46,431 nucleotides of DNA from Rhodospirillales bacterium 20-60-12 (GCA_002255495.1 NCAP01000011.1:1-46431), one strand, 5' to 3'; shown: positions 8,542 to 16,994, counted from the stretch's first letter. Translations and numbers: made by a program. Notes: generated by a model not told the origin, from the sequence alone.

Positions 8542-9801
8542 ATGCCACACGGAAATTACTACGAATCCACCCGCAAAGTGGAGCTGCAGACGCAGTCGCT
8601 TGATGGCGATTTAAAGGTTGATGTCGCCATCGTCGGCGGCGGCATCACGGGCTGCTCGGCGGCCCTGCATCTCACTGAACGCGGCTACAAGGTTGCTTTG
8701 CTGGAAGCAGAATCGATCGGCTGGGGCGCATCGGGGCGCAATGGCGGCCAGGCACTACCCGGCTTCGCCGCCAGTCAGATGAAAGTAAAACCGCTGGTCG
8801 GTCCCGCGCATGCGAGAGATCTTTGGACAATGTCGATGGAGGCGCTCGACCTCCTGCATAGCCAAATCCAGCGGTTGAATATTCCGTGCGACCCGGTGCA
8901 CGGCTATCTGCATGCTGCTGTCAAACCCCGCCATGTTCGCGAATTGCATGAGATGCAGGCTGAATTGGCCGAGCTCGGCTATCCGCAAACGAGTTTACTG
9001 CGCGGCAGCGACCTGCAAGCGCGCTTGCCAAGCCCGCGCTATCTGGCAGCGCTGACTGACCCTGTGGCCGGCCATATCCATCCGCTCAATTATACGCTGG
9101 GCTTGGGTCGCGCCGCCCAGGAAGCTGGTGCCCAACTCTACAGCCAAACGGCCGTGAGCTTGGTGGAGCCCGGCAAGATCATTAAATTACACACCAAACG
9201 CGGCATCGTCTCAGCCGATTTCGCGCTGCTCTCCGGCGGCGCCTATCTTGGCGACCTCATGCGACCCATTGCCGGTTACATCATGCCGGTGGGGACCTAC
9301 ATCATCGCGACCGAACAGCGCCCCGATATCGATCAACTCATTCCGCAGAACGAAGCCGTCGCCGATCTGAACTTCGTGCTCGATTATTTCCGCCGCTCAG
9401 CCGATGACCGGATGTTATTTGGCGGCCGCGTCTCCTACTCCACTTTGCCGCCGCCGGGGCTTGGTGCCTCCATGCTGGCGCGTGCTCGACGCGTGTTCCC
9501 GCAATTGCATGATGCCAAAATCGAATATCTCTGGGGTGGCAATGTCGATATCACCCGCAACCGTGCCCCTCATTTTGGCCGTGTGGCAGCCAATATTTTA
9601 TTTACCCAGGGTTTTTCCGGACACGGCGTGGCGCTAACCGGCCTTGCCGGTAAACTCGCGGCCGAAGCCATCAGCGGGCAGGCGGAACGATTCGACCTGA
9701 TCGCCCGCATTCCCCATGCAAGCTTCCCCGGTGGCAGGTCGCTCCGCGTGCCCGCCTTGCTGCTCGCCACCAGCTGGTTTCGTCTGCGCGACATCATGTA
9801 A
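8542..9801 (+). CDS. puuB: FAD-dependent amine oxidase, DAO family (PuuB type)
   Basis: 419 aa. An N-terminal extension (YYEST) typical of PuuB/OrdL proteins precedes the FAD-binding Rossmann motif VAIVGGGITGCSAALHL near residues 28-44. WGASGRNGGQ (about 62-71) is the DAO-family signature, and the C-terminal FAD contact is FTQGFSGHGVALTGLAGKL near 355-373. Known PuuB reaction: oxidative deamination of gamma-glutamylputrescine to the gamma-aminobutyraldehyde derivative with H2O2 release. It follows the PuuA-type gene after 8 bp and has no clear ribosome site of its own, so coupled translation is likely. The aldehyde dehydrogenase (PuuC) and amidase (PuuD) expected to complete the pathway are absent from this window. 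Confidence 0.82.
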   Translation: MPHGNYYESTRKVELQTQSLDGDLKVDVAIVGGGITGCSAALHLTERGYKVALLEAESIGWGASGRNGGQALPGFAASQMKVKPLVGPAHARDLWTMSMEALDLLHSQIQRLNIPCDPVHGYLHAAVKPRHVRELHEMQAELAELGYPQTSLLRGSDLQARLPSPRYLAALTDPVAGHIHPLNYTLGLGRAAQEAGAQLYSQTAVSLVEPGKIIKLHTKRGIVSADFALLSGGAYLGDLMRPIAGYIMPVGTYIIATEQRPDIDQLIPQNEAVADLNFVLDYFRRSADDRMLFGGRVSYSTLPPPGLGASMLARARRVFPQLHDAKIEYLWGGNVDITRNRAPHFGRVAANILFTQGFSGHGVALTGLAGKLAAEAISGQAERFDLIARIPHASFPGGRSLRVPALLLATSWFRLRDIM

Positions 9802-9890
9802 CGGCTAACAGGATCGTGCCTTGACGAGATGCGGAGTTGAGGCTTAGCGTTTGCGTAATCGAAAAATAAATGGTTTAAAGGGGAAACGAA

Positions 9891-11426
9891 ATGGCGTCTC
9901 AGCCAGTCTCAGGGGGTGCGCAGCACCCGGGATTTTTTGCCGGCGTGTTTGATCGTCAATTGTCGCATTACCCCGATACCGGGGCGCGGCGGATGCATTT
10001 ATTGCTGGTCGTCGCGATTACCGTGGCACTTTATTATGAGCTTTATGTCGGCGGCGGCGTTGCCACTTTGATCCTTGGCCAGCTGCAAATGCCGTTTGGC
10101 TATTTCGTCACCATTTTAGCCTTGGGCAATCTGATCGGCGCTTTTGCCTCCCTGCTCGCCGGGCTGAGCGATCGGTTCGGACGGGCCAATCTCGTTGTGT
10201 ATGGCTTATTGATCGTCGGCTTGATCACATTATTCGGCGTCCCCAACGCGCACACCAAATTCGTCTATGGCATCGAATATGGGGCCGTGGCGTTCGTTGA
10301 AGGTATCATTTTGGTCGCAACACCGGCGCTGATCCGGGATTTCTCACCTCAAGTTGGGCGCGCAACGGCGATGGCCTTCTGGACCATCGGGCCGGTCCTG
10401 GGCAGTTTGATCGTCAGCCTGGTGACCACTTATTCCCTGCCGATCTATCAAACTTGGCAAAGCCAATATGTCATTTGCGGCATCATCGGGCTGGTCGTCT
10501 TTCTGGTCGCTTTTTTCTTTTTGCGGGAGTTGGCGCCTGCGTTACGCGATCAATTGATGGTCAGTGAGCGGGACCGTGTGCTGATCGAAGCGAAAGCCAA
10601 GGGTCTCGATATCGAAGCGAGTTTGCGCAACCCCTGGGGGCAGATGATGCATCTGGACATCATCGGCTCGGCGTTCGGGGTCTCGGTGCTGCTGTTCTTC
10701 TATTATACCGCCGTCGCATTCGGTACGATTTACCTTGTCACGGTCTTTGGCTTCAGTATCGCCAAAGCGAATTCCCTCGCCAATTGGAGTTGGGGCACCA
10801 ACGCCATTGCTCTGGTCGTCGGTGGCGTATTGTCGGATAAATTGCGGGTTCGCAAACCATTCATGCTGCTCGGCGGCTTGGGTGGCGCTGTCATGATCAT
10901 ACTTTTCCTCCAACAAGCCGGCCAGCATCCGCCGTTTTCCACGCTGGTTCTGCTCAGCTGCGGTCAATCGATTTTCATCGCCTTCGCTTACGCGACATGG
11001 ATGGCGAGTTTTACTGAAACAGTGGAAGCGCGGAACCCGGCATTGACGGCGACCGGCCTCGCGATCTGGGGTTGGTTGCTGCGCATGGTGGTCACGGCCT
11101 GCTTTTTCTGCCTGCCGCTGGTCATCAAATCGGTAAATCCGCTGATCACCGCACCATACTACCTCGCAGCCTATCATCAGGCATTGGCCGCACACACAAC
11201 ACCGCCGCCGGCGCTGCTGGCTCAGTTAGGGGTCATTCAAGCCGCCGCGGCGGCGGCCCCCGGCGAATGGCGGACCTGGTATTGGATATGCGTCGCCGGC
11301 ATTGTGATATTCCTGGCAAGCATTTTCATCATGCGCGGACGCTGGAGCCCGCAGGCGGCCAAAGCTGACGAGTTGGCACATGATGCCGCCGTGCAACGCG
11401 AGTTGGCGTTGCTCAGCGGCCGGTAA
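9891..11426 (+). CDS. MFS transporter
   Basis: 511 aa, about 12 membrane spans. The MFS loop 2-3 motif is clear: GLSDRFGRANLVVYG near residue 98. The cytoplasmic N-terminus of about 40 residues is hydrophilic. A longer central loop (about 210-250, with ERDRVLIEAKAKG) separates the two halves. Start ATG 9891 has a ribosome site AAAGGGGA at 9877-9884. It lies 89 bp after the PuuB-type gene in the same direction, so it may export or import a product of the polyamine pathway, but no substrate can be read from sequence. Its last 14 bp overlap the convergent twin-transmembrane gene. Confidence 0.85.
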   Translation: MASQPVSGGAQHPGFFAGVFDRQLSHYPDTGARRMHLLLVVAITVALYYELYVGGGVATLILGQLQMPFGYFVTILALGNLIGAFASLLAGLSDRFGRANLVVYGLLIVGLITLFGVPNAHTKFVYGIEYGAVAFVEGIILVATPALIRDFSPQVGRATAMAFWTIGPVLGSLIVSLVTTYSLPIYQTWQSQYVICGIIGLVVFLVAFFFLRELAPALRDQLMVSERDRVLIEAKAKGLDIEASLRNPWGQMMHLDIIGSAFGVSVLLFFYYTAVAFGTIYLVTVFGFSIAKANSLANWSWGTNAIALVVGGVLSDKLRVRKPFMLLGGLGGAVMIILFLQQAGQHPPFSTLVLLSCGQSIFIAFAYATWMASFTETVEARNPALTATGLAIWGWLLRMVVTACFFCLPLVIKSVNPLITAPYYLAAYHQALAAHTTPPPALLAQLGVIQAAAAAAPGEWRTWYWICVAGIVIFLASIFIMRGRWSPQAAKADELAHDAAVQRELALLSGR

Positions 11427-11604
11427 GCAGCAGCAGGACCACCAGGGCGATCGCAGCGCCCTGGAGTCCGACCCGCCAGCGCATGAGGATGTTCGATCGT
11501 CTGGGGTCGCGGTTCTCGGACGTCATGCCGATCGCACCGAACAGCAAAACCCCGACCACGGCGATCATATCCAGGCCCAACAAAATTATCAGAATCATTT
11601 TCAT
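11413..11604 (-). CDS. Twin-transmembrane (HIG1-type) small protein
   Basis: 63 aa with two hydrophobic helices (about 3-25 and 42-61). Between them lies the short polar stretch DPRRSNILMRWRVGLQG, which matches the conserved core of the small twin-TM/HIG1-like proteins of alphaproteobacteria (the RRSN and MRWRVxLQG pattern). In mitochondria and some alphaproteobacteria HIG1 proteins associate with cytochrome c oxidase or bc1 supercomplexes; a similar respiratory role here is inference. ATG 11604 has an AAGGT ribosome site about 10 nt upstream. The 3' end overlaps the convergent MFS gene by 14 bp. Confidence 0.75.
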   Translation of the reverse strand: MKMILIILLGLDMIAVVGVLLFGAIGMTSENRDPRRSNILMRWRVGLQGAAIALVVLLLLTGR

Positions 11605-11713
11605 GTCGGCAACTTACCTTGATATCACTCTCCAATGCCAGCCCGGCTTATGAACCAATGCTCATCCGCCGAAAGGTTGACAGATACGGGCTGAGGCCGT
11701 TTGCCTGCCGGCT

Positions 11714-14194
11714 ATGAAACGCTTTTTTGCTCCGGCCCTGATATTGATCCTGGCACTGCCCAGCTTCGCCCAGGCGGCATCGCCTTTTGCCTCCTTTCTG
11801 ACGCCAGCTTCGCCCTCGCCAGCGGCAGCACCAGCGGCAGCGCCCGTCGCACCGCCGGCAGCGGCACCGGCGAGTCCAACACAGATCGCCAATGCGATCG
11901 CGGCGTTGCAAAATCCGACCCAGCGCGATGCCCTGATCGCGACCCTGCAGGCCATGCAACATGAGCCGGCCAACGCACCGTCAGCCGATAGCGCGGGACA
12001 AACGATACCAGCCGACAAAGCCCCCCTTGCAAGCACGGCGCCTGCCACCACGCCGACCACCGCAGCGCCAGCCGCAATACCGGTGGCTGCGGGTAACACG
12101 CTCGATCAAACCTTGGGCGCCCATGTATTGACCACGGTTGCCAACAGCATTGAACAGGTCAGCACCGAGTTCGGCGCAGCCCTGCACGAGGCGACCAATA
12201 TTAAACTGGTCTGGCATTGGATTTTATTTGTCGCAGGCGATGCATGGCTGCGCGCGCAATTTATCAATGCGTCATGGCAATTGATGCTGGTCATGGGCAC
12301 AGCCCTTGCAGCAGAATATTTGGCTATTCAAGCACTGGCACGTCCGCGGGCGTTTTTGGTGCAACGGGCATCGCTGATCCGCCGGCCGCTCGACCCGGCT
12401 TTGGAGAGCAAACCGAACCCAATCGAGGAGGCCGAAGCCGGCCAGACGGAGCGACTGCCCCGCCGGCGAACCTCGCTACGCACGCTGATCCGCCGGCTGC
12501 CTTACATGCTCGGCCATCTTTTACTGTCTTTATTGCCTGTCATACTGGTTGCTGTGGTCGGCACATTATGGCTATCGGGCTTTATCGGCGGCCAGCGCGT
12601 CGAACGATTGGTGATCGTCGCCACGCTGAACGCCTATCTTGTATGCCGCGTCGTATTGGAGGCCATGCGCTTTCTGGTCGCCCCATCGGCGCCCCCCTTA
12701 AGGCTCATCAGCACAAGTGACCGGCGGGCGAAATGGCTGGTCAATTGGTTGCGACGGCTTATCGCTGTTGCAGCATTCGGTTATGCCGCGATCTCGACCG
12801 GTGAGATCTTCGGCCTGTATCCGGCGGCCAGCAACGTGCTGCTCAAACTGGTCTCTTTCGTTATCCATTTCATGGCCGCGATCATGGTCATCCAGGCACG
12901 GCGGCCCGTCGCACGCTGGATCCGCGGCAATCGCGAAGCGAGCGGATTATGGGCCCTGTTGCGCCGGCGCCTGGCCAATTCATGGCATGTGATTGCGCTG
13001 TTTTATATCGTCGCCCTCTGGTTTGCGTGGGCGGTCGGCATTCCCCATGCGTTCTTTATCATGTTGCGCATCGTCGTGGTGTTCGTGATCGTGACCGCCG
13101 CCGCCCGGGCCTTGAGTTTCAGTGCAAGCCATGGGCTCGATGTCATGCTCGCCGATGAATCGGGAGTATCACGGCAATTCCCGACCATGCATAAGCGGGT
13201 GCGGTCTTATGCCCTGTTCTTGCGCGCGGTCATTGATGTCACGGTCGGTAGTGTCGCACTGCTGGTCATCTTACAGGGCTGGGGGGTCAATATTTTCACC
13301 TGGCTGTTCGTCGACCGGCTCGGCGGGCGCATCGCTTCGGCCGTCATCACCATCGGCCTGACCATCGCGGTGGCTCTGGTTGCCTGGGAAATCTGCAATG
13401 CCGGGCTGCAAATGGAGGTTGACCGGCTGGCCCGCAGCGGCCGGGCTGGACGGGCGGCGCGTCTTAAAACATTGCTGCCCATGCTGCGTACCACTTTGTT
13501 CGTGTTCATCGGCATTGTCGTGGCGCTCGTTGTGCTCAGCTCCATCGGCGTCAATATCGCGCCTTTGCTCGCCGGTGCGGGCGTCATTGGCCTTGCGATC
13601 GGTTTTGGCTCGCAAAAGCTGGTCCAAGACATCATCACAGGCCTATTCCTCCTGCTCGAGGATGCGATGCAAGTGGGTGACGTGGTCTCCCTCGGCGGAC
13701 TCACCGGCACGGTCGAAAAACTCTCCATCCGCACCATCAAACTGCGCGCGGGTGACGGCTCGATCAACATCATTCCTTTCAGCGCAGTGACCACTGTGAC
13801 CAACATGACGCGTGAATTCGGCATGGCGCAGATCAATATCGGCGTCGGTTACCGTGAGGATATCGACCGGGTGCAGGGTATTCTGAAAGAAATCGGTGCC
13901 GAGATGCGCGCCGAGCCGAAATGGGGCGCGATGATGCGCGATGACGTGCAAATTTTTGGCCTTGATCAATTCGGCGCCTCCTCAGTCGTTATTACCGGGC
14001 AAATCCGCACCGGACCGGGCCAGCATTGGGCGGTCAGGCGGGAATATAACCGCCGGGTCAAAATCCGCTTTGACGCTGAAAATATCGAAATGCCCTATAA
14101 TTATCAGCGTATTACCATAGACCCGCAGGAGTTTCGCGATGCCTTCGCGAGGCCACAGGCGGCCAGGCCGGCTGTGCCACCCTCGCAAACCTGA
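11714..14194 (+). CDS. Large MscS-family mechanosensitive channel
   Basis: 826 aa, much longer than the E. coli MscS core (about 286 aa) and in the range of YbdG/MscM-type or other long MscS homologues. A signal peptide (MKRFFAPALILILALPSFAQA) is followed by an Ala/Pro-rich periplasmic stretch to about residue 125. Several transmembrane helices follow between about 165 and 580. The pore and beta region IAPLLAGAGVIGLAIGFGSQ starts near residue 615 and continues QKLVQDIITGLF, DAMQVGDVV, GTVEKLSIRT and INIIPFSAVTTVTNMTREF, the MscS hallmark. The C-terminal alpha/beta domain ends near 810. The protein should open under osmotic downshock. The start overlaps nothing and no clear ribosome site is visible. 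Confidence 0.88.
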   Translation: MKRFFAPALILILALPSFAQAASPFASFLTPASPSPAAAPAAAPVAPPAAAPASPTQIANAIAALQNPTQRDALIATLQAMQHEPANAPSADSAGQTIPADKAPLASTAPATTPTTAAPAAIPVAAGNTLDQTLGAHVLTTVANSIEQVSTEFGAALHEATNIKLVWHWILFVAGDAWLRAQFINASWQLMLVMGTALAAEYLAIQALARPRAFLVQRASLIRRPLDPALESKPNPIEEAEAGQTERLPRRRTSLRTLIRRLPYMLGHLLLSLLPVILVAVVGTLWLSGFIGGQRVERLVIVATLNAYLVCRVVLEAMRFLVAPSAPPLRLISTSDRRAKWLVNWLRRLIAVAAFGYAAISTGEIFGLYPAASNVLLKLVSFVIHFMAAIMVIQARRPVARWIRGNREASGLWALLRRRLANSWHVIALFYIVALWFAWAVGIPHAFFIMLRIVVVFVIVTAAARALSFSASHGLDVMLADESGVSRQFPTMHKRVRSYALFLRAVIDVTVGSVALLVILQGWGVNIFTWLFVDRLGGRIASAVITIGLTIAVALVAWEICNAGLQMEVDRLARSGRAGRAARLKTLLPMLRTTLFVFIGIVVALVVLSSIGVNIAPLLAGAGVIGLAIGFGSQKLVQDIITGLFLLLEDAMQVGDVVSLGGLTGTVEKLSIRTIKLRAGDGSINIIPFSAVTTVTNMTREFGMAQINIGVGYREDIDRVQGILKEIGAEMRAEPKWGAMMRDDVQIFGLDQFGASSVVITGQIRTGPGQHWAVRREYNRRVKIRFDAENIEMPYNYQRITIDPQEFRDAFARPQAARPAVPPSQT

Positions 14195-14254
14195 ATGGCA
14201 GACCGGCAATGATCAGGCAGTTGCAAGCCCCATGAACGTGATAATGTAAATCTC

Positions 14255-14977
14255 ATGAATTCGATCGACAGCACCATCAGCCTGGCCACGACGCTGCAAA
14301 CCAAGGGCTTCGCCTTCCTGCATGGCAGCGAGACGAGCGCCTTGTTCGCCGAAGATATCATGCCTGACGATTGGGCGGCCTTTGCTGCCAGTTGGGATGA
14401 TTTAAAGACCGATGAATATATGGCCGATGGTGGCCGCTACCGGCGGCGGCGCTTTGCGGTGTATGTAACGGAGCCGGGCGGGCCGATCAGTCGGGCAGCG
14501 CACCAGCCGCATTATCAGGCACGCAGTTATAATCAGCTCAATGGCGGTATTGAACGCTGGTTCGAGCCGATCACCGAGACGACGAGCATGAATCCTGCTT
14601 TCACCGCCCTGCTCTCGACCAGCCGGGCATTGTTCGATCGGCTCGCCGCAACTCCTGCGTGGCATATCGAAGCACATCAATTCCGGATCGAGGCGGGACC
14701 CGGTGGCGCCGGCCAGCCGACACCGGAGGGCATGCACCGTGATGGCGTGGATTTTGTTCTGGTCAGCCTGATCCGCCGGCAGAATATCGAGCAGGGTACC
14801 ACGACAATACATGATCTGAACGGTCAGGCCTTGGGTAGTTTTACATTGACCAACAAGCTTGACTCGGCGCTGGTTGATGATCGCCTTGTGTTCCACGGCG
14901 TCACTGCCGTGACCCCAACTGACCCCGCTTTGCCGGCGTTTCGCGATGTCTTGGTGCTGACTTTCCGGAAGATCTGA
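14255..14977 (+). CDS. 2OG-Fe(II) dioxygenase family protein (PF10014 type)
   Basis: 240 aa. The Fe(II) site is readable: H161 and D163 in MHRDGVDF, distal H214 in VFHGVTAV, and the 2-oxoglutarate-contacting arginine R238 in VLTFRKI. The segment NIEQGTTTIHDLNGQALGSF between them matches the jelly-roll core of the 2OG-Fe_Oxy_2 family, which includes free L-isoleucine and other amino-acid hydroxylases. Known members hydroxylate free amino acids; the substrate here cannot be inferred because no biosynthetic partner is adjacent. The neighbours are an MscS channel and a repeat-filled convergent gap. The start ATG 14255 has no strong ribosome site. Confidence 0.75.
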   Translation: MNSIDSTISLATTLQTKGFAFLHGSETSALFAEDIMPDDWAAFAASWDDLKTDEYMADGGRYRRRRFAVYVTEPGGPISRAAHQPHYQARSYNQLNGGIERWFEPITETTSMNPAFTALLSTSRALFDRLAATPAWHIEAHQFRIEAGPGGAGQPTPEGMHRDGVDFVLVSLIRRQNIEQGTTTIHDLNGQALGSFTLTNKLDSALVDDRLVFHGVTAVTPTDPALPAFRDVLVLTFRKI

Positions 14978-14998
14978 TCGGGGTTGCTCCGGCGCCGC

Positions 14999-15094
14999 TA
15001 GAGTGTTTTTCATCTCATGAAAAACACTCTAACTTCATTTTAGCGAGCAAATTCATTCATCTGAATTGAACCTTGCGGTTCAATTCAGATGAAT
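14999..15094. repeat. Two-hairpin module, copy 1
   Basis: Perfect 15-bp inverted repeat at 14999-15013 / 15017-15031 (arm TAGAGTGTTTTTCAT, loop CTC). A 23-nt spacer (15032-15054) follows, then a perfect 18-bp hairpin 15055-15072 / 15077-15094 with loop TTGC. It lies 21 bp after the dioxygenase stop codon, in a convergent gap. The same architecture is repeated at once as copy 2. Confidence 0.9.
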
Positions 15095-15099
15095 TTTGC

Positions 15100-15197
15100 T
15101 CTAGATCGTGATCGTTTTACAACGACATGCTCTATGGTCATTTTGTCGATCAATTTCATTGATTAAGCTGGAGTCAAGCGACTCCAGCTTAATCAAT
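15100..15197. repeat. Two-hairpin module, copy 2
   Basis: An imperfect palindrome at about 15100-15134 (TCTAGATCGTGATCG to CGACATGCTCTA) is followed by a 23-nt spacer (15135-15157) matching 16 of 23 bases of the spacer in copy 1. A perfect 18-bp hairpin 15158-15175 / 15180-15197 with loop AAGC completes it. The stem sequences differ completely from copy 1, yet stem length and loop length are the same. Confidence 0.88.
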
Positions 15198-15229
15198 ATT
15201 GATCTAATGCAGCGCCGGAGCGGATGGGC

Positions 15230-15508
15230 TTACATCGATTTATCGGTGGACGGCGCAGGCGGCTGCATTTTATCGAGCTGTTGCTGGTTAAGCTGATCGG
15301 CTTTGGTTTTGGCCTCATGCTTGGCCAATTCATGGCCTGCGATGCAGCCGCCAACCGCGCCGAGAACGGCATGGTGATGCAGCATGTGACCGGCAACGCC
15401 GCCGGCGACAGCGCCCGACAGACAGCCGACCGCGTGGGCCTTTGGCGCTGCGATGACCGAAATTGATAAAGCCGAGACGAGGCAGACCGCGGTGATTTTG
15501 GCGTTCAT
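15230..15508 (-). CDS. Glycine-zipper periplasmic protein
   Basis: 92 aa. The frame is open upstream to 15667, but ATG 15508 starts a clean signal peptide (MNAKITAVCLVSALSISVIAAPKAHA), so this start is chosen. The mature part has small-residue repeats GCLSGAVAGGVAG and GAVGGCIAG around HMLHHHAVL, the 17-kDa-antigen / glycine-zipper type pattern seen in envelope proteins. A charged tail (KHEAKTKADQLNQQQLDK) and a Pro-rich end follow. Role unknown; such proteins usually sit in the outer membrane or periplasm. Two cysteines, C30 and one in the second zipper, are not in a lipobox context. Confidence 0.72.
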   Translation of the reverse strand: MNAKITAVCLVSALSISVIAAPKAHAVGCLSGAVAGGVAGHMLHHHAVLGAVGGCIAGHELAKHEAKTKADQLNQQQLDKMQPPAPSTDKSM

Positions 15509-15672
15509 TGTAAAAATCCGTTGTTGGTGAAGCAAAGATGGACTCGTTACGCAAAAGGCGGTTTCGAACACCCCTGTGGCGGATTTAAGGCGGGTGGACG
15601 CGGCCGATACTGAAAGCCGTCCACGCCGCTGAAAAACTATGAACGATGGCTTTCTGGCTGCAAGCACCGGCT

Positions 15673-16212
15673 TCAGGCGGCCTTTGATTTCAACCGATCA
15701 GCAAAGGATTTCCGCATTTTTGCGACTTTCGGCGCAATCACGGCCTGGCAATAACCGGCGAACGGATTGCGGGCGAAATAATCGTCGTGCTCGGGTTCGG
15801 CCGGGTAAAATACCGTCAGCGGCTCAATCTGAGTTACAATCGGCTTGCCCCAGACATTCGAAGCCGTGAATTCCTCGGTAATTTGCCTTGCTATGGCATC
15901 TTGCTGGGGCGAATGCGTCAGAATGATCGAGCGATATTGCGTGCCGGAATCCGCTCCTTGGCGGTTCAAAGTTGTGGGGTCATGAATCGTATAAAACACC
16001 CGCAGCAAATCCTCGTAGGATATAACCGCCGGGTCGAACTCAACCTGGACCACTTCCGCATGGCCAGTTGTGCCCGAACACACCTGTTTATAAGTCGGAT
16101 TCGCGGCGCTACCCCCGGCATATCCCGATTGCACGCGCATAACGCCCGCCAGTTCTTTGAACGATGCTTCGGTGCACCAGAAGCACCCGCCACCCAATGT
16201 CGCCAATTCCAT
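15673..16212 (-). CDS. msrA: Peptide methionine-(S)-sulfoxide reductase MsrA
   Basis: 179 aa. ATG 16212 is preferred over an upstream in-frame ATG because it gives the family N-terminus MELATLGGGCFWCTE and has an AAGGAG ribosome site about 8 nt upstream. The catalytic cysteine is C10 in GCFWC. Conserved landmarks are GYAGG, the GTTGHAEVVQVEFDP stretch, and the FYTIHDPTTLNRQGADSGTQYRS region cut here into two parts: FYTIHDPTTLNRQG and DSGTQYRS. A resolving cysteine sits near the C-terminus in NPFAGYCQAVI. It repairs oxidised methionine in proteins; no signal peptide, so cytoplasmic. A YciI/EVE gene pair lies upstream on the same strand, 75 bp away. Confidence 0.93.
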   Translation of the reverse strand: MELATLGGGCFWCTEASFKELAGVMRVQSGYAGGSAANPTYKQVCSGTTGHAEVVQVEFDPAVISYEDLLRVFYTIHDPTTLNRQGADSGTQYRSIILTHSPQQDAIARQITEEFTASNVWGKPIVTQIEPLTVFYPAEPEHDDYFARNPFAGYCQAVIAPKVAKMRKSFADRLKSKAA

Positions 16213-16287
16213 GTTGCTGCTCCTTATGTTCGCCCTGTTTTGCACTTCACGCAGATCACGAGGCACCAAAAAAAATTTAACTGCGTA

Positions 16288-16704
16288 TCATGCGACCCTG
16301 AGCCCGCCCAAGCTGCATATATGCCGCCAATGTTCCTCACTGACCGGTGCGACCGAAAGCCGTGAGAGACGGATCAATGCCAACCCTTCCAGAGATGGGT
16401 CGGCCTTGATCGCAGCCAAGCCCACGGGTTTGGGAACCGGCCGCACCGCCTTCATGTCGACACTCACCCAGTCGCCGGACTCAGCCGTTGGATCTGGATA
16501 GGCCTCACGCACCACTTCGACGATGCCAACAATTTCCCGGCCGATATTCGAATGATAGAAGAATGCCCGATCACCAAGCTTCATGGCCTTCAAATTATTC
16601 TTGGCCATGTGGTTACGCACGCCGGTCCAGGGTTCGGTTTGGTTGGCCACCTGCTGGTCCCACGAGAACGCGTCAGGTTCGGATTTAACCAGCCAATATT
16701 TCAC
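16288..16704 (-). CDS. EVE domain-containing protein
   Basis: 138 aa, a complete single EVE domain of the thymocyte-nuclear-protein-1-like type. Seen motifs: N-terminal YWLVKSEPDAFSWDQQ, then WTGVRNHMAKNNLKAMKLGDRAFFYHSN cut as WTGVRNHMAKNN and GDRAFFYHSN, GIVEVVREAYPDPTA, and WVSVDMKAV. EVE domains are related to PUA and YTH folds and bind modified bases in DNA or RNA in characterised members; a partner is not visible here. The start codon is GTG, which overlaps the stop of the upstream YciI gene (GTGA, 4 bp), showing translational coupling. Confidence 0.9.
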   Translation of the reverse strand: MKYWLVKSEPDAFSWDQQVANQTEPWTGVRNHMAKNNLKAMKLGDRAFFYHSNIGREIVGIVEVVREAYPDPTAESGDWVSVDMKAVRPVPKPVGLAAIKADPSLEGLALIRLSRLSVAPVSEEHWRHICSLGGLRVA

Positions 16705-16994
16705 CCCACGGCCTCGTGATCGAAGAATACCAGCCGGTAGGGGGTCACTGTCGTGGTCGCGAACAGGCCGGCTTGGACGTAAGGGTCCTCATCGAACATG
16801 GCTCTTGCGTCGGCCTCGGACGCCGCTTCCACCACCAGCATCGACCCGCACGGGTTCCCCTGCGCATCGAGCAACGGCCCGCCGATCAGCATTTTACCGA
16901 GCTTGGCAGTCAGATAATCAATATGGGAGGGCCGTGTCGCTTTGCGCAGTTCCAGCGCGTCCGGCTTGTCATAGCCCAATAACATATAGTGCAT
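16701..16994 (-). CDS. YciI-family protein
   Basis: 97 aa, one YciI domain (ferredoxin-like alpha+beta barrel). The pattern MHYMLLGYDKPDALELRKATRPSHIDYL is given here as MHYMLLGYDKPDALELRK and RPSHIDYL; the conserved His is H24. GGPLLDAQGNPCGSMLV and AMFDEDPYVQAGLF (with the conserved D and P) follow. The catalytic role of the family is poorly defined; some members act in degradation of aromatic compounds. Its TGA overlaps the GTG start of the EVE gene, an arrangement common in alphaproteobacteria. It is divergent from ccmC. Confidence 0.9.
   Translation of the reverse strand: MHYMLLGYDKPDALELRKATRPSHIDYLTAKLGKMLIGGPLLDAQGNPCGSMLVVEAASEADARAMFDEDPYVQAGLFATTTVTPYRLVFFDHEAVG

Noticed and set aside
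9821-9849. TTGACG-17-TTAGCG as promoter of the MFS gene
   Set aside because: The -10 element is poor; gene could equally be read from the upstream operon.
10542-11195. 217-codon open frame opposite the first MFS gene
   Set aside because: Charge-rich antisense shadow (many R, Q, H) of a transmembrane gene.
11662-12099. Long open frames on the minus strand opposite the MscS signal/Ala-Pro region
   Set aside because: Low-complexity Gly/Ala/Arg product produced by GC-rich codons of the plus-strand gene; no ribosome site or recognisable domain.
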